Assembly: GCA_900317055.1 (NCBI GenBank)
Contig: ONFF01000013.1
Coordinates: 1-64,000, forward strand
DNA: 64,000 bases
DNA from: an uncultured Bacteroidales bacterium
GTDB taxonomy: Bacteria > Bacteroidota > Bacteroidia > Bacteroidales > F082
Direction: 5' to 3'
In this document: positions 24,435 to 32,427 of the stretch, piece by piece
Layout: each line of letters starts with the position of its first letter
Position numbering within the stretch: position 1 is the stretch's first letter
Program-made: the position numbers and the translations under genes
The notes under the pieces: generated by a model
The model's input: the letters and a program-made list of their open reading frames with translations, nothing else
Told to the model about the DNA's origin: nothing
Databases searched by the model: none

Positions 24435-25439
24435 CTACTCCTTCACCACCTTGTCCGAATAGGTCTGCCCGTCCTCCATAGTGACGCGCATCGTGTATGT
24501 TCCAGCGGGCAGTTGTCTCATGTCGATGCTCTCGAAGGCCTTGCTTTGCGTGCGTACTAGGCGGCCTTGCAGGTCGTAGAGCTCGATTTGCTTGGGTTGA
24601 ACATCTGGGGAGAACTGTATGAGAAGCTGTTCTTTTGCGGGGTTGGGATACAAAGAGAGCACGTTCTCTGCTTCATGCCATTCACTGACCTCGGTATAAT
24701 CAATACCCTCAAATTCGGGATTCTTATAAATGCTCCTCCCGTCTTGGAAGACCTCTACCGTCCGGTGTGCTATTCCGCTAAGTGGTATCTCAACATAGAT
24801 GGGGTACAACAAACCCTCATTACTTCCTATTCCACCAACCCATTGAGCATAGGGGTCCCAGTTCATCACTATCACTTTCCTCATTATTCCGCAAAACTCC
24901 TCTTCACCCACTTCGGATACAATATCATAATGAGATGTATAACATGGATCTTGCCATTCATCCCAGACCGAAAGGGAGAAATCATACAGCAATACTTCTT
25001 GATCATCCGGGCAAATGAATAAGCAACCTATTTCTGGTAAAAAAGGTGGTAATGATACAAAATAGTATTTGCCATCCCCGTCCTTGCGGATGCCGCCAAC
25101 GCATTGACCTTCAATGGGTAATCCCAAATGGCTACATTCAATAAGCATTTTATACTCCAAACCATTTACCAACGTATCTCCTTTGATACCCAATTGGTAA
25201 TAGATTGTGTCTTGATAGTCCGACCGATACATTTGTACCCAAGCTCTGTTTTCTGTTGCAAGATCATCCCAGTCGTATTCCCGACCAAAGGGATGCTGTG
25301 CCTTTGCCATCCCTGCCAACATCACCAGCAGTAGGAAAAGGACTTTCTTATTTTCCTGTCCGGCCACACCGTTGGCATGGCACAATGCTCCCGAAAGGGT
25401 TAAGCAGAGCATCAGAACCATGGTTTTTACTTTTTTCAT
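24435..25439 (-). CDS. T9SS-sorted secreted protein with two consecutive signal-peptide-like segments
   Basis: A 334-residue protein. The N terminus holds two hydrophobic export signals in a row: KTMVLMLCLTLSGALCHA (about 5-22) and KKVLFLLLVMLAGMAKAQ (31-48). The second looks like an original N terminus whose ATG has become AAT (N-K-K-V...). The body has no recognised domain; a T9SS type A sorting domain (LSLYPNPAKEQLLIQF to SDKVVKE) closes it. A -7 box at 25467-25474 fits the annotated start. Function unknown. Confidence 0.72.
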   Translation of the reverse strand: MKKVKTMVLMLCLTLSGALCHANGVAGQENKKVLFLLLVMLAGMAKAQHPFGREYDWDDLATENRAWVQMYRSDYQDTIYYQLGIKGDTLVNGLEYKMLIECSHLGLPIEGQCVGGIRKDGDGKYYFVSLPPFLPEIGCLFICPDDQEVLLYDFSLSVWDEWQDPCYTSHYDIVSEVGEEEFCGIMRKVIVMNWDPYAQWVGGIGSNEGLLYPIYVEIPLSGIAHRTVEVFQDGRSIYKNPEFEGIDYTEVSEWHEAENVLSLYPNPAKEQLLIQFSPDVQPKQIELYDLQGRLVRTQSKAFESIDMRQLPAGTYTMRVTMEDGQTYSDKVVKE

Positions 25440-25466
25440 CGCTTAATAGTTTTAATGTTTGCGATG

Positions 25467-25474
25467 CAAAAGTA
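25467..25474 (-). promoter_or_regulatory. -7 promoter box
   Basis: TACTTTTG on the minus strand, 28 bases before the start at 25439. Confidence 0.55.
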
Positions 25475-25560
25475 GGGTGGTTCGGATACTATCGTCAAGA
25501 AAAAGATGGTACGAAAAGGTACGAAGAATTATTGTAATATCTTGATTGATAAATGATTAA

Positions 25561-27567
25561 TCATTCCTTGAGCATATTATGAAGGGCGTGGTAAAGGCTG
25601 TCGTGAGCCCCGATAATGCGGCTTATTTTTCTGCTTCGGTCACAAACTGTCGTATACGCCCGTTGCATCAAGGCGGAAATGTCGGCTTCATTCAGGCCCA
25701 GCAGGACAAGATAACAACAATCCATGTCGTTGTCGGTCAGTTTTGGGTACTGCCTGCGAATTTGCGAAACAAACCGTGGTAGATGTTTCTGTACAGCATT
25801 GCGCAAATCCAATAGTTGTTCTTTGCTGAGCGCATCGTCCTTGTAAATCAAGTAGTCCATTTTCGACTTGAACTGCTGTGTGTGAACGACTCCAACAATG
25901 TGTTTGCAGATGGGGTCATTAATGAATGCCGCATAGTCATTGGATGCATCTGATTCGTATAGTGCATTTTTTGACAAAGACTGCTCCAATTGTTTAGATA
26001 TGTCGCGCAGTTCCTCATTGCTCCGCTTCAAACGGCCCGACAGGGCGGCTTGCTGCATGCGGTGCTGTTGCTCTTTTTCTCCCAGCACTCTGTCGGATTC
26101 TTCTCGCTGTTCCTTTAGGAGTTTCTTGCTTCTCCATTTCGCCATAACTATGATAGCCAAGGCCAAAATAACAGCCATAGGAATAACAATACCCAAAACT
26201 TTTTTGACCGCCACCTCTCGTTTGGCCACAGCTTCTTTTTCTTGTTTTCGGCTCTTATAGGTCTTATATATTTCACTAAGTTGGGAAACCATAGCACTGT
26301 TTTCAGCCCCTGTTTCATTGTGAAGTGCCAAATAGTGCAAGCATTCATTCGACTTTTCCTTATTCCCAAGACTGTCATATATGATTCGCAGATAATTTGC
26401 TACTCTTATCTGCAAAAATCTGTTCCTTTTGTTTTCCAACACAGGTTCCAGATACAAAAGTGCAGAATCATACATTCCCTCCTCAAAGAAAATATTACCA
26501 ATCACCATATAACGTGTCAGCCTTTCGTCATCGTCCTCAGCTAAAGTAGCCATCTGCTTTAATTGGTCTAAGGATATCTCGGCTTGATGTGTCATTTGAT
26601 AAGACAATAAGGCTTTGGTGGAAACCATATCTCTATAATATAAATTTGTCGAATCGGGCATGTTTACCAAAGCTTGCGTATAATAGTAGTCTGCACTATC
26701 CTTGTCGCCTTTTTTGTTATACTGCTTGCCTATGCGGTACAAGGCATTGGAGACACTATATGATGAAATGGATGAGATGACGGAATAATCATAGGAATGC
26801 CTGTAGCAATCTATGGAGGGTTCTGTCATGTACTGCTCCGAGAACATATCCCCAAGGCGGTTGTAGATATAGGTCATAAACCTCGCCTTTTTCCCCACTA
26901 GGTCTTTCTCATCGAAACGGCTTTCCATCACCTCCAAGGCCTTCAGGTATTCTGCACAGGCGGGCACTATGCTGTCGCGTTCGTAGTAGCCTACGCCGTG
27001 GATGTAGTGGGCGCGGGCGGTGAGGAATACGTTGTTGTCGTTTCGTGTCAGGGATAGCGGGTCCGTGCCCGCTATGAGGCGTTTGGGTGAAGGTGTGTCG
27101 TTCAGGGTGAAAGTTAGGCTGTCGAAATACGCCACTGCCTGCAACAAGGCGGGGCGGTTGGTTTGGGCGTAATCGTTTTTGTACAGCAATTCGGCCAACA
27201 GGAGGTTGGCGTAATGGCGGTTGAATGTCGTGGTTGTAGAGACGCATTGCATGCGTCTTTTTTGAAAATCGGTTGCATCATCGGGAGACGCAATCATTGC
27301 ATCTCTACAGCAGGTGTCGAAATAGGGTATCAGGCACGCCAAGGCGCTGTCGGGCTGGTGCCACATCAGGCTGTCGATGGCGGACAATTCGGGGGACGGC
27401 CCTTCGACCCTTCGATGGGCCTCAGGGACCGCAGGCTCAGGGACCTGCTCTATTCGTGACATGGCGCGCCGCGTCTCTACAGGGTCGGTATCATGCCTTT
27501 GGCAGGCACACAACAATGCAAACGGCAGCAGAAACAGTAGCACAATATGTCTGACATTCCGGCACAT
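25561..27567 (-). CDS. Membrane TPR lipoprotein with C-terminal HTH-like domain (putative sensor-regulator)
   Basis: A 668-residue protein: lipobox LLPFALLCAC (Cys20/22), TPR-like helical repeats (about 110-420), one transmembrane helix (VLGIVIPMAVILALAIIVMA), a coiled coil (KKLLKEQREESDRVLGEKEQ onward) and a C terminus LTDNDMDCCYLVLLGLNEAD...RAYTTVCDRSRKISRIIG that resembles the LuxR-like HTH of Bacteroidales TPR regulators. A lipobox and an inner-membrane helix together are unusual; the N terminus may simply be a signal anchor. Residues 31-40, 42-57 and about 87-110 are encoded by interspersed repeats, so the first 110 residues are largely repeat-derived. Confidence 0.72.
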   Translation of the reverse strand: MCRNVRHIVLLFLLPFALLCACQRHDTDPVETRRAMSRIEQVPEPAVPEAHRRVEGPSPELSAIDSLMWHQPDSALACLIPYFDTCCRDAMIASPDDATDFQKRRMQCVSTTTTFNRHYANLLLAELLYKNDYAQTNRPALLQAVAYFDSLTFTLNDTPSPKRLIAGTDPLSLTRNDNNVFLTARAHYIHGVGYYERDSIVPACAEYLKALEVMESRFDEKDLVGKKARFMTYIYNRLGDMFSEQYMTEPSIDCYRHSYDYSVISSISSYSVSNALYRIGKQYNKKGDKDSADYYYTQALVNMPDSTNLYYRDMVSTKALLSYQMTHQAEISLDQLKQMATLAEDDDERLTRYMVIGNIFFEEGMYDSALLYLEPVLENKRNRFLQIRVANYLRIIYDSLGNKEKSNECLHYLALHNETGAENSAMVSQLSEIYKTYKSRKQEKEAVAKREVAVKKVLGIVIPMAVILALAIIVMAKWRSKKLLKEQREESDRVLGEKEQQHRMQQAALSGRLKRSNEELRDISKQLEQSLSKNALYESDASNDYAAFINDPICKHIVGVVHTQQFKSKMDYLIYKDDALSKEQLLDLRNAVQKHLPRFVSQIRRQYPKLTDNDMDCCYLVLLGLNEADISALMQRAYTTVCDRSRKISRIIGAHDSLYHALHNMLKE
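27236..27308. repeat. Imperfect palindrome, family B, inside the TPR gene
   Basis: GTAGAGACGCATTGCATGCG at the left faces AGACGCAATCATTGCATCTC at the right; a 73-bp element whose arms pair with mismatches. The TPR frame reads through it (RDAMIASPDDATDF and RRMQCVSTTTT). Confidence 0.75.
27398..27445 (-). repeat. Family A repeat, 48-nt nested form, copy 1, inside the TPR gene
   Basis: Read on the minus strand it starts GGTCCCTGAGCCTGC, repeats GGTCCCTGAGG and ends TCGAAGGGTCGAAGGGCC. It is translated as VPEPAVPEAHRRVEGP. Confidence 0.88.
27463..27482 (-). repeat. Family B half-element inside the TPR gene
   Basis: GTAGAGACGCGGCGCGCC on the minus strand matches the left arm of the other GTAGAGACGC elements. 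Confidence 0.5.
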
Positions 27568-27591
27568 GCATCTCCCTATTTAAAAACGCCA

Positions 27592-29010
27592 TCATTCCTC
27601 TGCCTTCTTCTTCCTCTTGAAAATCTTCGTCCTCAGCATGAAGATGGTCAAAGCGGCCCAGAAGACGACCAAAATGCCCAAAGTGATAAAGGTAGCCTTG
27701 GGGCTCTGCGGGGCATAGCCCACCAAGAGCAGCACAGGGAAGCCCAGCACGATGGCCGAAAGGGTCTGCAACACCAGGTTGTTGGCGGCAGGCGTCTCAA
27801 ACTTCGGGTCGATTTCGCGCAACAGGATCATACCATTACTGGCCGTACCCGTCAGCATACCGAACATCGAGAAGAAGCCCTCGTATTTGTAATTCGGATA
27901 AAGGTGTTTCGAAATGATCAGCACATAAATGAAAGTGACTGCGGCACCCAAGGTGCAGATGATGATGAAAGGCAGCACGAACTTGCCGAAGTTATCGAAA
28001 CTGATGGCCGCCGTGCCTGCCACAATCATGACATCGAAGCAAAAGCCGCTGATGCGGTTGAGCATATAGTTGTTGATGTACTCGCGGCTCATCAGCTTGG
28101 CCTTCTTGAAACGGCCCAAGAGCCACTTGAAGAAGATGCCGAACAGCGTGCCAGTCAGGAAGTTGAAGCCCCAAAGCATGGGTTTCAAGGTGTTGGTGCC
28201 AAAATCGCCCAATTCCATCCCTTGTATCCAACGGGTGAACAGGAAAACGAGGAAATAGACAAACAGCACCATGCAGATCTGCACCGAGAGCTTGTCGATA
28301 GACTCGGCATCGGGGATCTCGCCCTTGCCTTCGTAGTCCTCCAGCTTGTTCACTTGAGCCTCAGCGAGTTTCTTTCTCGAAAGCACGCCCTTGCGACGCA
28401 GGATGTTCATATAGATGACGCCCACCACACTACCCACAATGAAGCCCGTGGCAGCAATGGAGAGGCCGAAGTCGGCACCCGGGAAGTCGATGCCCTGTTT
28501 GGTGGCCCATGTGGTGAAGATCTTGCCGAAGTTCAAGGCCTGTCCCGGTCCCTGGCCGTAGCCCATGGGAAGCAACAAACCCGCTGCATAAAACAGTTTT
28601 CTGCCGAAATAGAAGAACAAAATCGAAACTATGAGGCCCACAATGCCTTGGATGACATAGGTGGAGGCCGTCAAGGCACCCGTCTCAATCACCTTCATCG
28701 GCGTGGACTTCGATTCTATCTTGTTGTTTTTCAGCGCCAAGGCCACAAAACCCAAGCCCAAGGCATGATAGGTCACAATTTCCATCACAGGCTTGTTGAT
28801 GAGTTCCTTGCACCCTGGAATCGCCTTAAAGATCAAGAGCAGCAAACCGCCGATCAAAGCCGAAGGAATCAGGCTCTTGCGCAAGAAGGGAATCTTGGTT
28901 CTCAGCACATTACCGAACAACAAGGCCGTTGCCAAAATACAGAATTGCACCAGCCAATTCCATGCTATAGGCTGGTCGAAAGTCATCACAGAAGCATCAA
29001 GTAGTGTCAT
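27592..29010 (-). CDS. Sodium/glutamate symporter (GltS family)
   Basis: A 472-residue inner-membrane protein with about 11-12 hydrophobic segments and a hydrophilic central loop (RRKGVLSRKKLAEAQ to AESIDK). The pore-loop signatures LLPMGYGQGPGQALNFG and FSMFGMLTGTASNGMILLRE mark the GltS/ESS family, which takes up glutamate with sodium. Substrate identity is a family inference. Promoter box at 29036-29043. Monocistronic. Confidence 0.85.
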   Translation of the reverse strand: MTLLDASVMTFDQPIAWNWLVQFCILATALLFGNVLRTKIPFLRKSLIPSALIGGLLLLIFKAIPGCKELINKPVMEIVTYHALGLGFVALALKNNKIESKSTPMKVIETGALTASTYVIQGIVGLIVSILFFYFGRKLFYAAGLLLPMGYGQGPGQALNFGKIFTTWATKQGIDFPGADFGLSIAATGFIVGSVVGVIYMNILRRKGVLSRKKLAEAQVNKLEDYEGKGEIPDAESIDKLSVQICMVLFVYFLVFLFTRWIQGMELGDFGTNTLKPMLWGFNFLTGTLFGIFFKWLLGRFKKAKLMSREYINNYMLNRISGFCFDVMIVAGTAAISFDNFGKFVLPFIIICTLGAAVTFIYVLIISKHLYPNYKYEGFFSMFGMLTGTASNGMILLREIDPKFETPAANNLVLQTLSAIVLGFPVLLLVGYAPQSPKATFITLGILVVFWAALTIFMLRTKIFKRKKKAEE

Positions 29011-29035
29011 ATCAAATGATTTTATAAAAAGTATT

Positions 29036-29043
29036 CAAAACTA
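29036..29043 (-). promoter_or_regulatory. -7 promoter box of the gltS-like gene
   Basis: TAGTTTTG on the minus strand, 25 bases before the ATG at 29010. Confidence 0.5.
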
Positions 29044-29060
29044 AATTACTACCAACAATT

Positions 29061-29384
29061 TCAATGTCTCAGTCTGACAGCCGTACCCGATGCAGAAACC
29101 ATCAACATTCCACTATTCTCACCAAGGACCTCGTAATCAATATCAATACCGATAACAGCATCCGCGCCCATTTGCATTGCGCGTTCCTGCAATTCATTCA
29201 ATGCCTGTGAACGAGCATTGATCAGTTCTGATTCGTATGAACTCGAACGGCCCCCAATAAAGTTTCTAATGCTGGCGCCAAAGTCTTTGATAAAATTCAC
29301 TCCAGCAATCACTTCTCCAAAGACAACGCCTTTATACTCCAAGATGGTACAGCCTTCAATGTTTGGTGTAGTTGTAAGTATCAT
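29061..29384 (-). CDS. YbjQ/DUF74 family protein
   Basis: About 107 residues from ATG 29384, giving the family N terminus ([10 protein letters not shown]). [20 protein letters not shown] and [20 protein letters not shown] are the conserved YbjQ segments; members form pentameric rings and are sometimes called heavy-metal-binding, without proven function. An in-frame ATG at 29408 lies only 9 bases from the -7 box at 29417-29424 and would be at or before the transcript start, so the shorter form is preferred. Confidence 0.85.
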   Translation of the reverse strand: MILTTTPNIEGCTILEYKGVVFGEVIAGVNFIKDFGASIRNFIGGRSSSYESELINARSQALNELQERAMQMGADAVIGIDIDYEVLGENSGMLMVSASGTAVRLRH

Positions 29385-29416
29385 AATACATTGATTTTGT
29401 TTATCCATTTTGCCTG

Positions 29417-29424
29417 CAAATATA
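29417..29424 (-). promoter_or_regulatory. -7 promoter box of the ybjQ-like gene
   Basis: TATATTTG on the minus strand; supports the start at 29384. Confidence 0.55.
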
Positions 29425-29454
29425 TGTATTTTTTATATGGTGAACAAAATTCCG

Positions 29455-29462
29455 TAATTTTG
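29455..29462 (+). promoter_or_regulatory. -7 promoter box very close to the chromate transporter start
   Basis: TAATTTTG ends only 4 bases before the ATG at 29467, implying a leaderless or nearly leaderless transcript. Confidence 0.5.
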
Positions 29463-29466
29463 CGGC

Positions 29467-30111
29467 ATGAAAAAAGCGTTTGAACTGTTCTTCTCTTTCT
29501 TCAAGATTGGGGCCTTCACCCTCGGCGGCGGTTATGCCATGCTGTCGATGGTGGAGAAGGCCGTCGTCGACCAGAAGAAATGGATCCCCAACGACGAGTT
29601 TTGGGACATGATTGCCGTGGTTCAGTCGCTTCCGGGCGTGTTCGCCGTCAATACGGCCTTATATGTCGGGCATCGGGTGGCCGGCACTAAAGGTGCCTTT
29701 GCCGCCATGCTGGGCGCCATCATCCCGTCCATCACCATCATTCTGCTCTTGGCTACGGTGTTCCGCGAATACCGCGACCAACCCGTGGTGGAGCGCATCT
29801 TCAAGGGCATCCGTCCCTGCGTGGTAGCCCTCATCCTCGCCCCTTCCCTGCGGATGATCAAGTCGGCCAAGGTGACCTGGAAGACTGCCATTATCCCCAT
29901 CGCCACTGTGTTTCTCATCTGGTGGTGTAAGACTTCTCCCGCCTATGTCATCCTTGCCGCCATCGCGGGAAGCCTCATTTATGCGCTAATTATCAGACGC
30001 AAGACACGAGACGCGGGGGTTAATCCCCCCGACCCCCTTTCAAGGGGGAGTGGTCCCGCGTCTCGTGTCCCGAAGTCCCGAAGTCAAAAAGAAGAGGAGG
30101 CCAAGCCATGA
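29467..30111 (+). CDS. Chromate transporter, first half-size subunit
   Basis: A 214-residue CHR-family membrane protein. FFKIGAFTLGGGYAMLSMVE and AVVQSLPGVFAVNTALYVGHRVAG are the family signatures; about five to six helices follow. Half-size CHR proteins work as pairs, and the partner starts within this gene's stop (ATGA). Chromate or sulfate-like anion transport is the family role; the true substrate is unknown. The last 37 residues (RKTRDAGVNPPDPLSRG onward) come from a nested-hairpin repeat (30003-30069) and do not belong to the family fold. Confidence 0.87.
   Translation: MKKAFELFFSFFKIGAFTLGGGYAMLSMVEKAVVDQKKWIPNDEFWDMIAVVQSLPGVFAVNTALYVGHRVAGTKGAFAAMLGAIIPSITIILLLATVFREYRDQPVVERIFKGIRPCVVALILAPSLRMIKSAKVTWKTAIIPIATVFLIWWCKTSPAYVILAAIAGSLIYALIIRRKTRDAGVNPPDPLSRGSGPASRVPKSRSQKEEEAKP
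30003..30069. repeat. Nested-hairpin repeat at the 3' end of the chromate transporter gene
   Basis: Perfect 15-bp inverted repeat GACACGAGACGCGGG (30003-30017) / CCCGCGTCTCGTGTC (30055-30069), enclosing GGGGGTTAATCCCCC and CCCCCTTTCAAGGGGG. Translated as the C-terminal tail. The arm resembles GAGACGCGGGACACGGG upstream of clpB (47367-47383). Confidence 0.88.
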
Positions 30112-30647
30112 TCTACTTGCAATTGCTTTGGGTCTTCGTGAAAATCGGTGTGCTGGGCTTCGGCGGGGGCTATGCCATGCTCTCGCTCATACAGCATGAG
30201 GTTGTGGACCATTACGCTTGGATGACTACCACCGACTTTGCCGACATGGTGGCCATCTCGCAGATGACACCAGGTCCCATCTCCATCAACTTAGCGACTT
30301 ATGTGGGCTACACCACGGCGGGATTCGGCGGCTCGTTGTTGGCTTCGTTCGCGCTCTGCCTGCCTTCCATCATCATGGTGTACTTCATCTTGAAATTGTT
30401 CATGAGCAAGAAGAACAACGCTCTGATGACCAACACCTTGAAAGGTCTGAAACCTGCCATTGCCGGACTTATCTTTGCCGCAGGTCTCTCCATGATGAAC
30501 ACCCAAAACTTTGTTGACTTTGGTCGCGGACAATACAATATCAGCGTCATCATCTGCGTTTTGGCATTTGTAGCCTCGTATTTCTTCAAGGCGAATCCGA
30601 TACTACTCATTGTGCTTTCGGGCGTGGTAGGGTTTTTCGCGTATTAA
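30108..30647 (+). CDS. Chromate transporter, second half-size subunit
   Basis: A 179-residue CHR-family protein with the same FVKIGVLGFGGGYAMLSLIQ opening and ISQMTPGPISINLATYVGYT signature, plus about six helices ending in ILLIVLSGVVGFF. Start overlaps the first subunit's stop by four bases, so the two are probably made in equal amounts as a heterodimer. A 24-nt family A repeat follows at 30652-30675. Confidence 0.87.
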   Translation: MIYLQLLWVFVKIGVLGFGGGYAMLSLIQHEVVDHYAWMTTTDFADMVAISQMTPGPISINLATYVGYTTAGFGGSLLASFALCLPSIIMVYFILKLFMSKKNNALMTNTLKGLKPAIAGLIFAAGLSMMNTQNFVDFGRGQYNISVIICVLAFVASYFFKANPILLIVLSGVVGFFAY

Positions 30648-30651
30648 CCAA

Positions 30652-30675
30652 GGTCCCTGAGCCTGTCGAAGGGCC
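30652..30675 (+). repeat. Family A repeat, 24-nt unit, intergenic
   Basis: GGTCCCTGAGCCTG then TCGAAGGGCC, the basic unit of the family; followed by AAGATTCAAGATTCAAAGATTC units to 30712. Confidence 0.85.
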
Positions 30676-30717
30676 GGTTTAAGATTCAAGATTCAAAGAT
30701 TCAAAATTCAACACGAT

Positions 30718-32427
30718 ATGAAACGGTTTATCATCAGTCTATTTGCGATATTATTAGCTTCATTTTCCTTTGGGCAACATATCCTCACCTATCAGAGCTA
30801 TGCCAAAGGCGTTGCCGAACAAGACACAACCACCATCCAGGTCGTTGAAAACGCGAAATGCCTGAAAATCAAAAATGTAGAAAAGTCCACCTCCAATCCC
30901 ATCCCAGGTTATGCCGAAAGCAGCACTTATGTGGATTATACCCAAGATTCCGTTTACACCGTTTTGGACTACGGCGACGGGAAGTTCTACAGTTCCTATT
31001 CGCTGACCGATAACGATGTGATTTTCAGCGAAGAAGGCAATGAAAAGCTGTTGGGATACAAATGCAAGAAATACAAGACCAGCATCAATTCCAACACCAT
31101 CGAGGTGTGGATGACGGAAGGTCTCGGTTTTGAGGCCACCCCCATGCCTGGTCTCGGACGACTGAAAGGCGTGATGGTGCGCTGCATGAGAAACGGTTCC
31201 TATATCACTGACTTGGATGTAGTAAAAGACTTAGAATTTGGCCTCATCGACTTTATTCCAGAATACAAAGGCGAACACAAAACCTCGCGCGAGTTGAGCC
31301 AACTGCGCAAGGACAAACTCGTCATGCGCATCCCTGTTTTCGAGGACGAGCAAATCCATTTTGCGGACTATGCGCCTTTTGACGGTGAAATACCATACGA
31401 CACCACCATCCATTTCAGTCATGGCACGCTGATTGTCAAGCGGATGAAGTTGCCGGAATTACCTGCCCATTACCAAATCTTTGCCGAAATCCGTCAGCGC
31501 AGCAACGGTGATGCCTACGACCGCAGCGCCTCCGTCTTCGTCATCCCGACCGAAAAAGCCAAGAGTTTCAAGGACGGATTGACCAAAGGCATTGAAGCAT
31601 TGCCTACTATGATCGGCAAGGATGGCAAGGAATACCAAGGCATCAAGGCAGAGCAAGACTACCTGCCGCCTATCGAGTTGGTACGGTTTTTCACCTCGTT
31701 TGGTGCAGGTCATTTCAACGACAAGGTGCAGATCGACGAACTGGAATGGGCTGATGAAAACTACTACAAGATGGAAGTCAGCGAGTTGCGCGACCGTTTG
31801 CGCGGCGATGTGCTCATCGGTGCCTTCATCGGCAACTATGACAAGGGCGGACACAAGATTTCGCTTGACCTCATTGCCTACCCTGGTGAGAACAAATGGA
31901 GCAAGAAGCCTTTGAAGCAACAATCCATTCCGCTGTTCAACACTTGCAATGTACTGGAAATGTCGGGACAGAATTATGGTCGCTTGTTTGCCACAGACAC
32001 CTTGGAAGTGGAGTTTGAACTCCCCGACAGCATCAAGAATGTGCAGCTCCGTTATATCAGCACGGGTCATGGTGGTTGGGACAACGGCGACGAGTTCAAC
32101 CCCAAGGAAAATGCTATTTTCATTGACGGGGTGAAGCTATTCACCCACACGCCTTGGCGCTGCGACTGTGCCACCTTCCGCGACCAGAACCCTGTTTCAG
32201 GCAACTTCTGGAACGGCCTCTCCTCTTCCGACTACTCGCGTTCGGGCTGGTGTCCCGGCACAGCCACCAATCCCGTCTATTTCGACCTTAATGGATTGAA
32301 GCCTGGGAAGCATACGCTACGCGTCGCCATCCCTCAAGGCAAGGATGAAGGCGAATCGTTCAGCCACTGGATGGTTTCGGGGGTGGTATTGTACGAGAAG
32401 ATAGACAAAAAAGGCAAAAAGGACTAG
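30718..32427 (+). CDS. Secreted protein with GLPGLI-like N terminus and PNGase F-like C-terminal half
   Basis: A 569-residue exported protein (signal peptide to about Q20). Residues 20-200 resemble a GLPGLI/DUF4412-like beta domain (ILTYQSYAKG, LLGYKCKKYKT, IEVWMTEGLG). The second half carries the two-domain PNGase F pattern: VRFFTSFGAGHFND, then RYISTGHGGWDNGDEFNPKE, PWRCDCATFRDQNPVSG and SRSGWCPGTATNPVYFDL. PNGase F removes N-glycans from glycoproteins by hydrolysing the glycosyl-asparagine bond; activity here is inferred and catalytic acidic residues were not aligned. The stop overlaps the aroC stop (CTAG). Confidence 0.8.
   Translation: MKRFIISLFAILLASFSFGQHILTYQSYAKGVAEQDTTTIQVVENAKCLKIKNVEKSTSNPIPGYAESSTYVDYTQDSVYTVLDYGDGKFYSSYSLTDNDVIFSEEGNEKLLGYKCKKYKTSINSNTIEVWMTEGLGFEATPMPGLGRLKGVMVRCMRNGSYITDLDVVKDLEFGLIDFIPEYKGEHKTSRELSQLRKDKLVMRIPVFEDEQIHFADYAPFDGEIPYDTTIHFSHGTLIVKRMKLPELPAHYQIFAEIRQRSNGDAYDRSASVFVIPTEKAKSFKDGLTKGIEALPTMIGKDGKEYQGIKAEQDYLPPIELVRFFTSFGAGHFNDKVQIDELEWADENYYKMEVSELRDRLRGDVLIGAFIGNYDKGGHKISLDLIAYPGENKWSKKPLKQQSIPLFNTCNVLEMSGQNYGRLFATDTLEVEFELPDSIKNVQLRYISTGHGGWDNGDEFNPKENAIFIDGVKLFTHTPWRCDCATFRDQNPVSGNFWNGLSSSDYSRSGWCPGTATNPVYFDLNGLKPGKHTLRVAIPQGKDEGESFSHWMVSGVVLYEKIDKKGKKD

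Noticed and set aside
27547-29004. Long open frame on the plus strand opposite the GltS-like gene
   Set aside because: It is antisense to a well-supported membrane protein, is rich in His/Gln/Arg as expected for a complementary frame, and has no recognisable domain or promoter.
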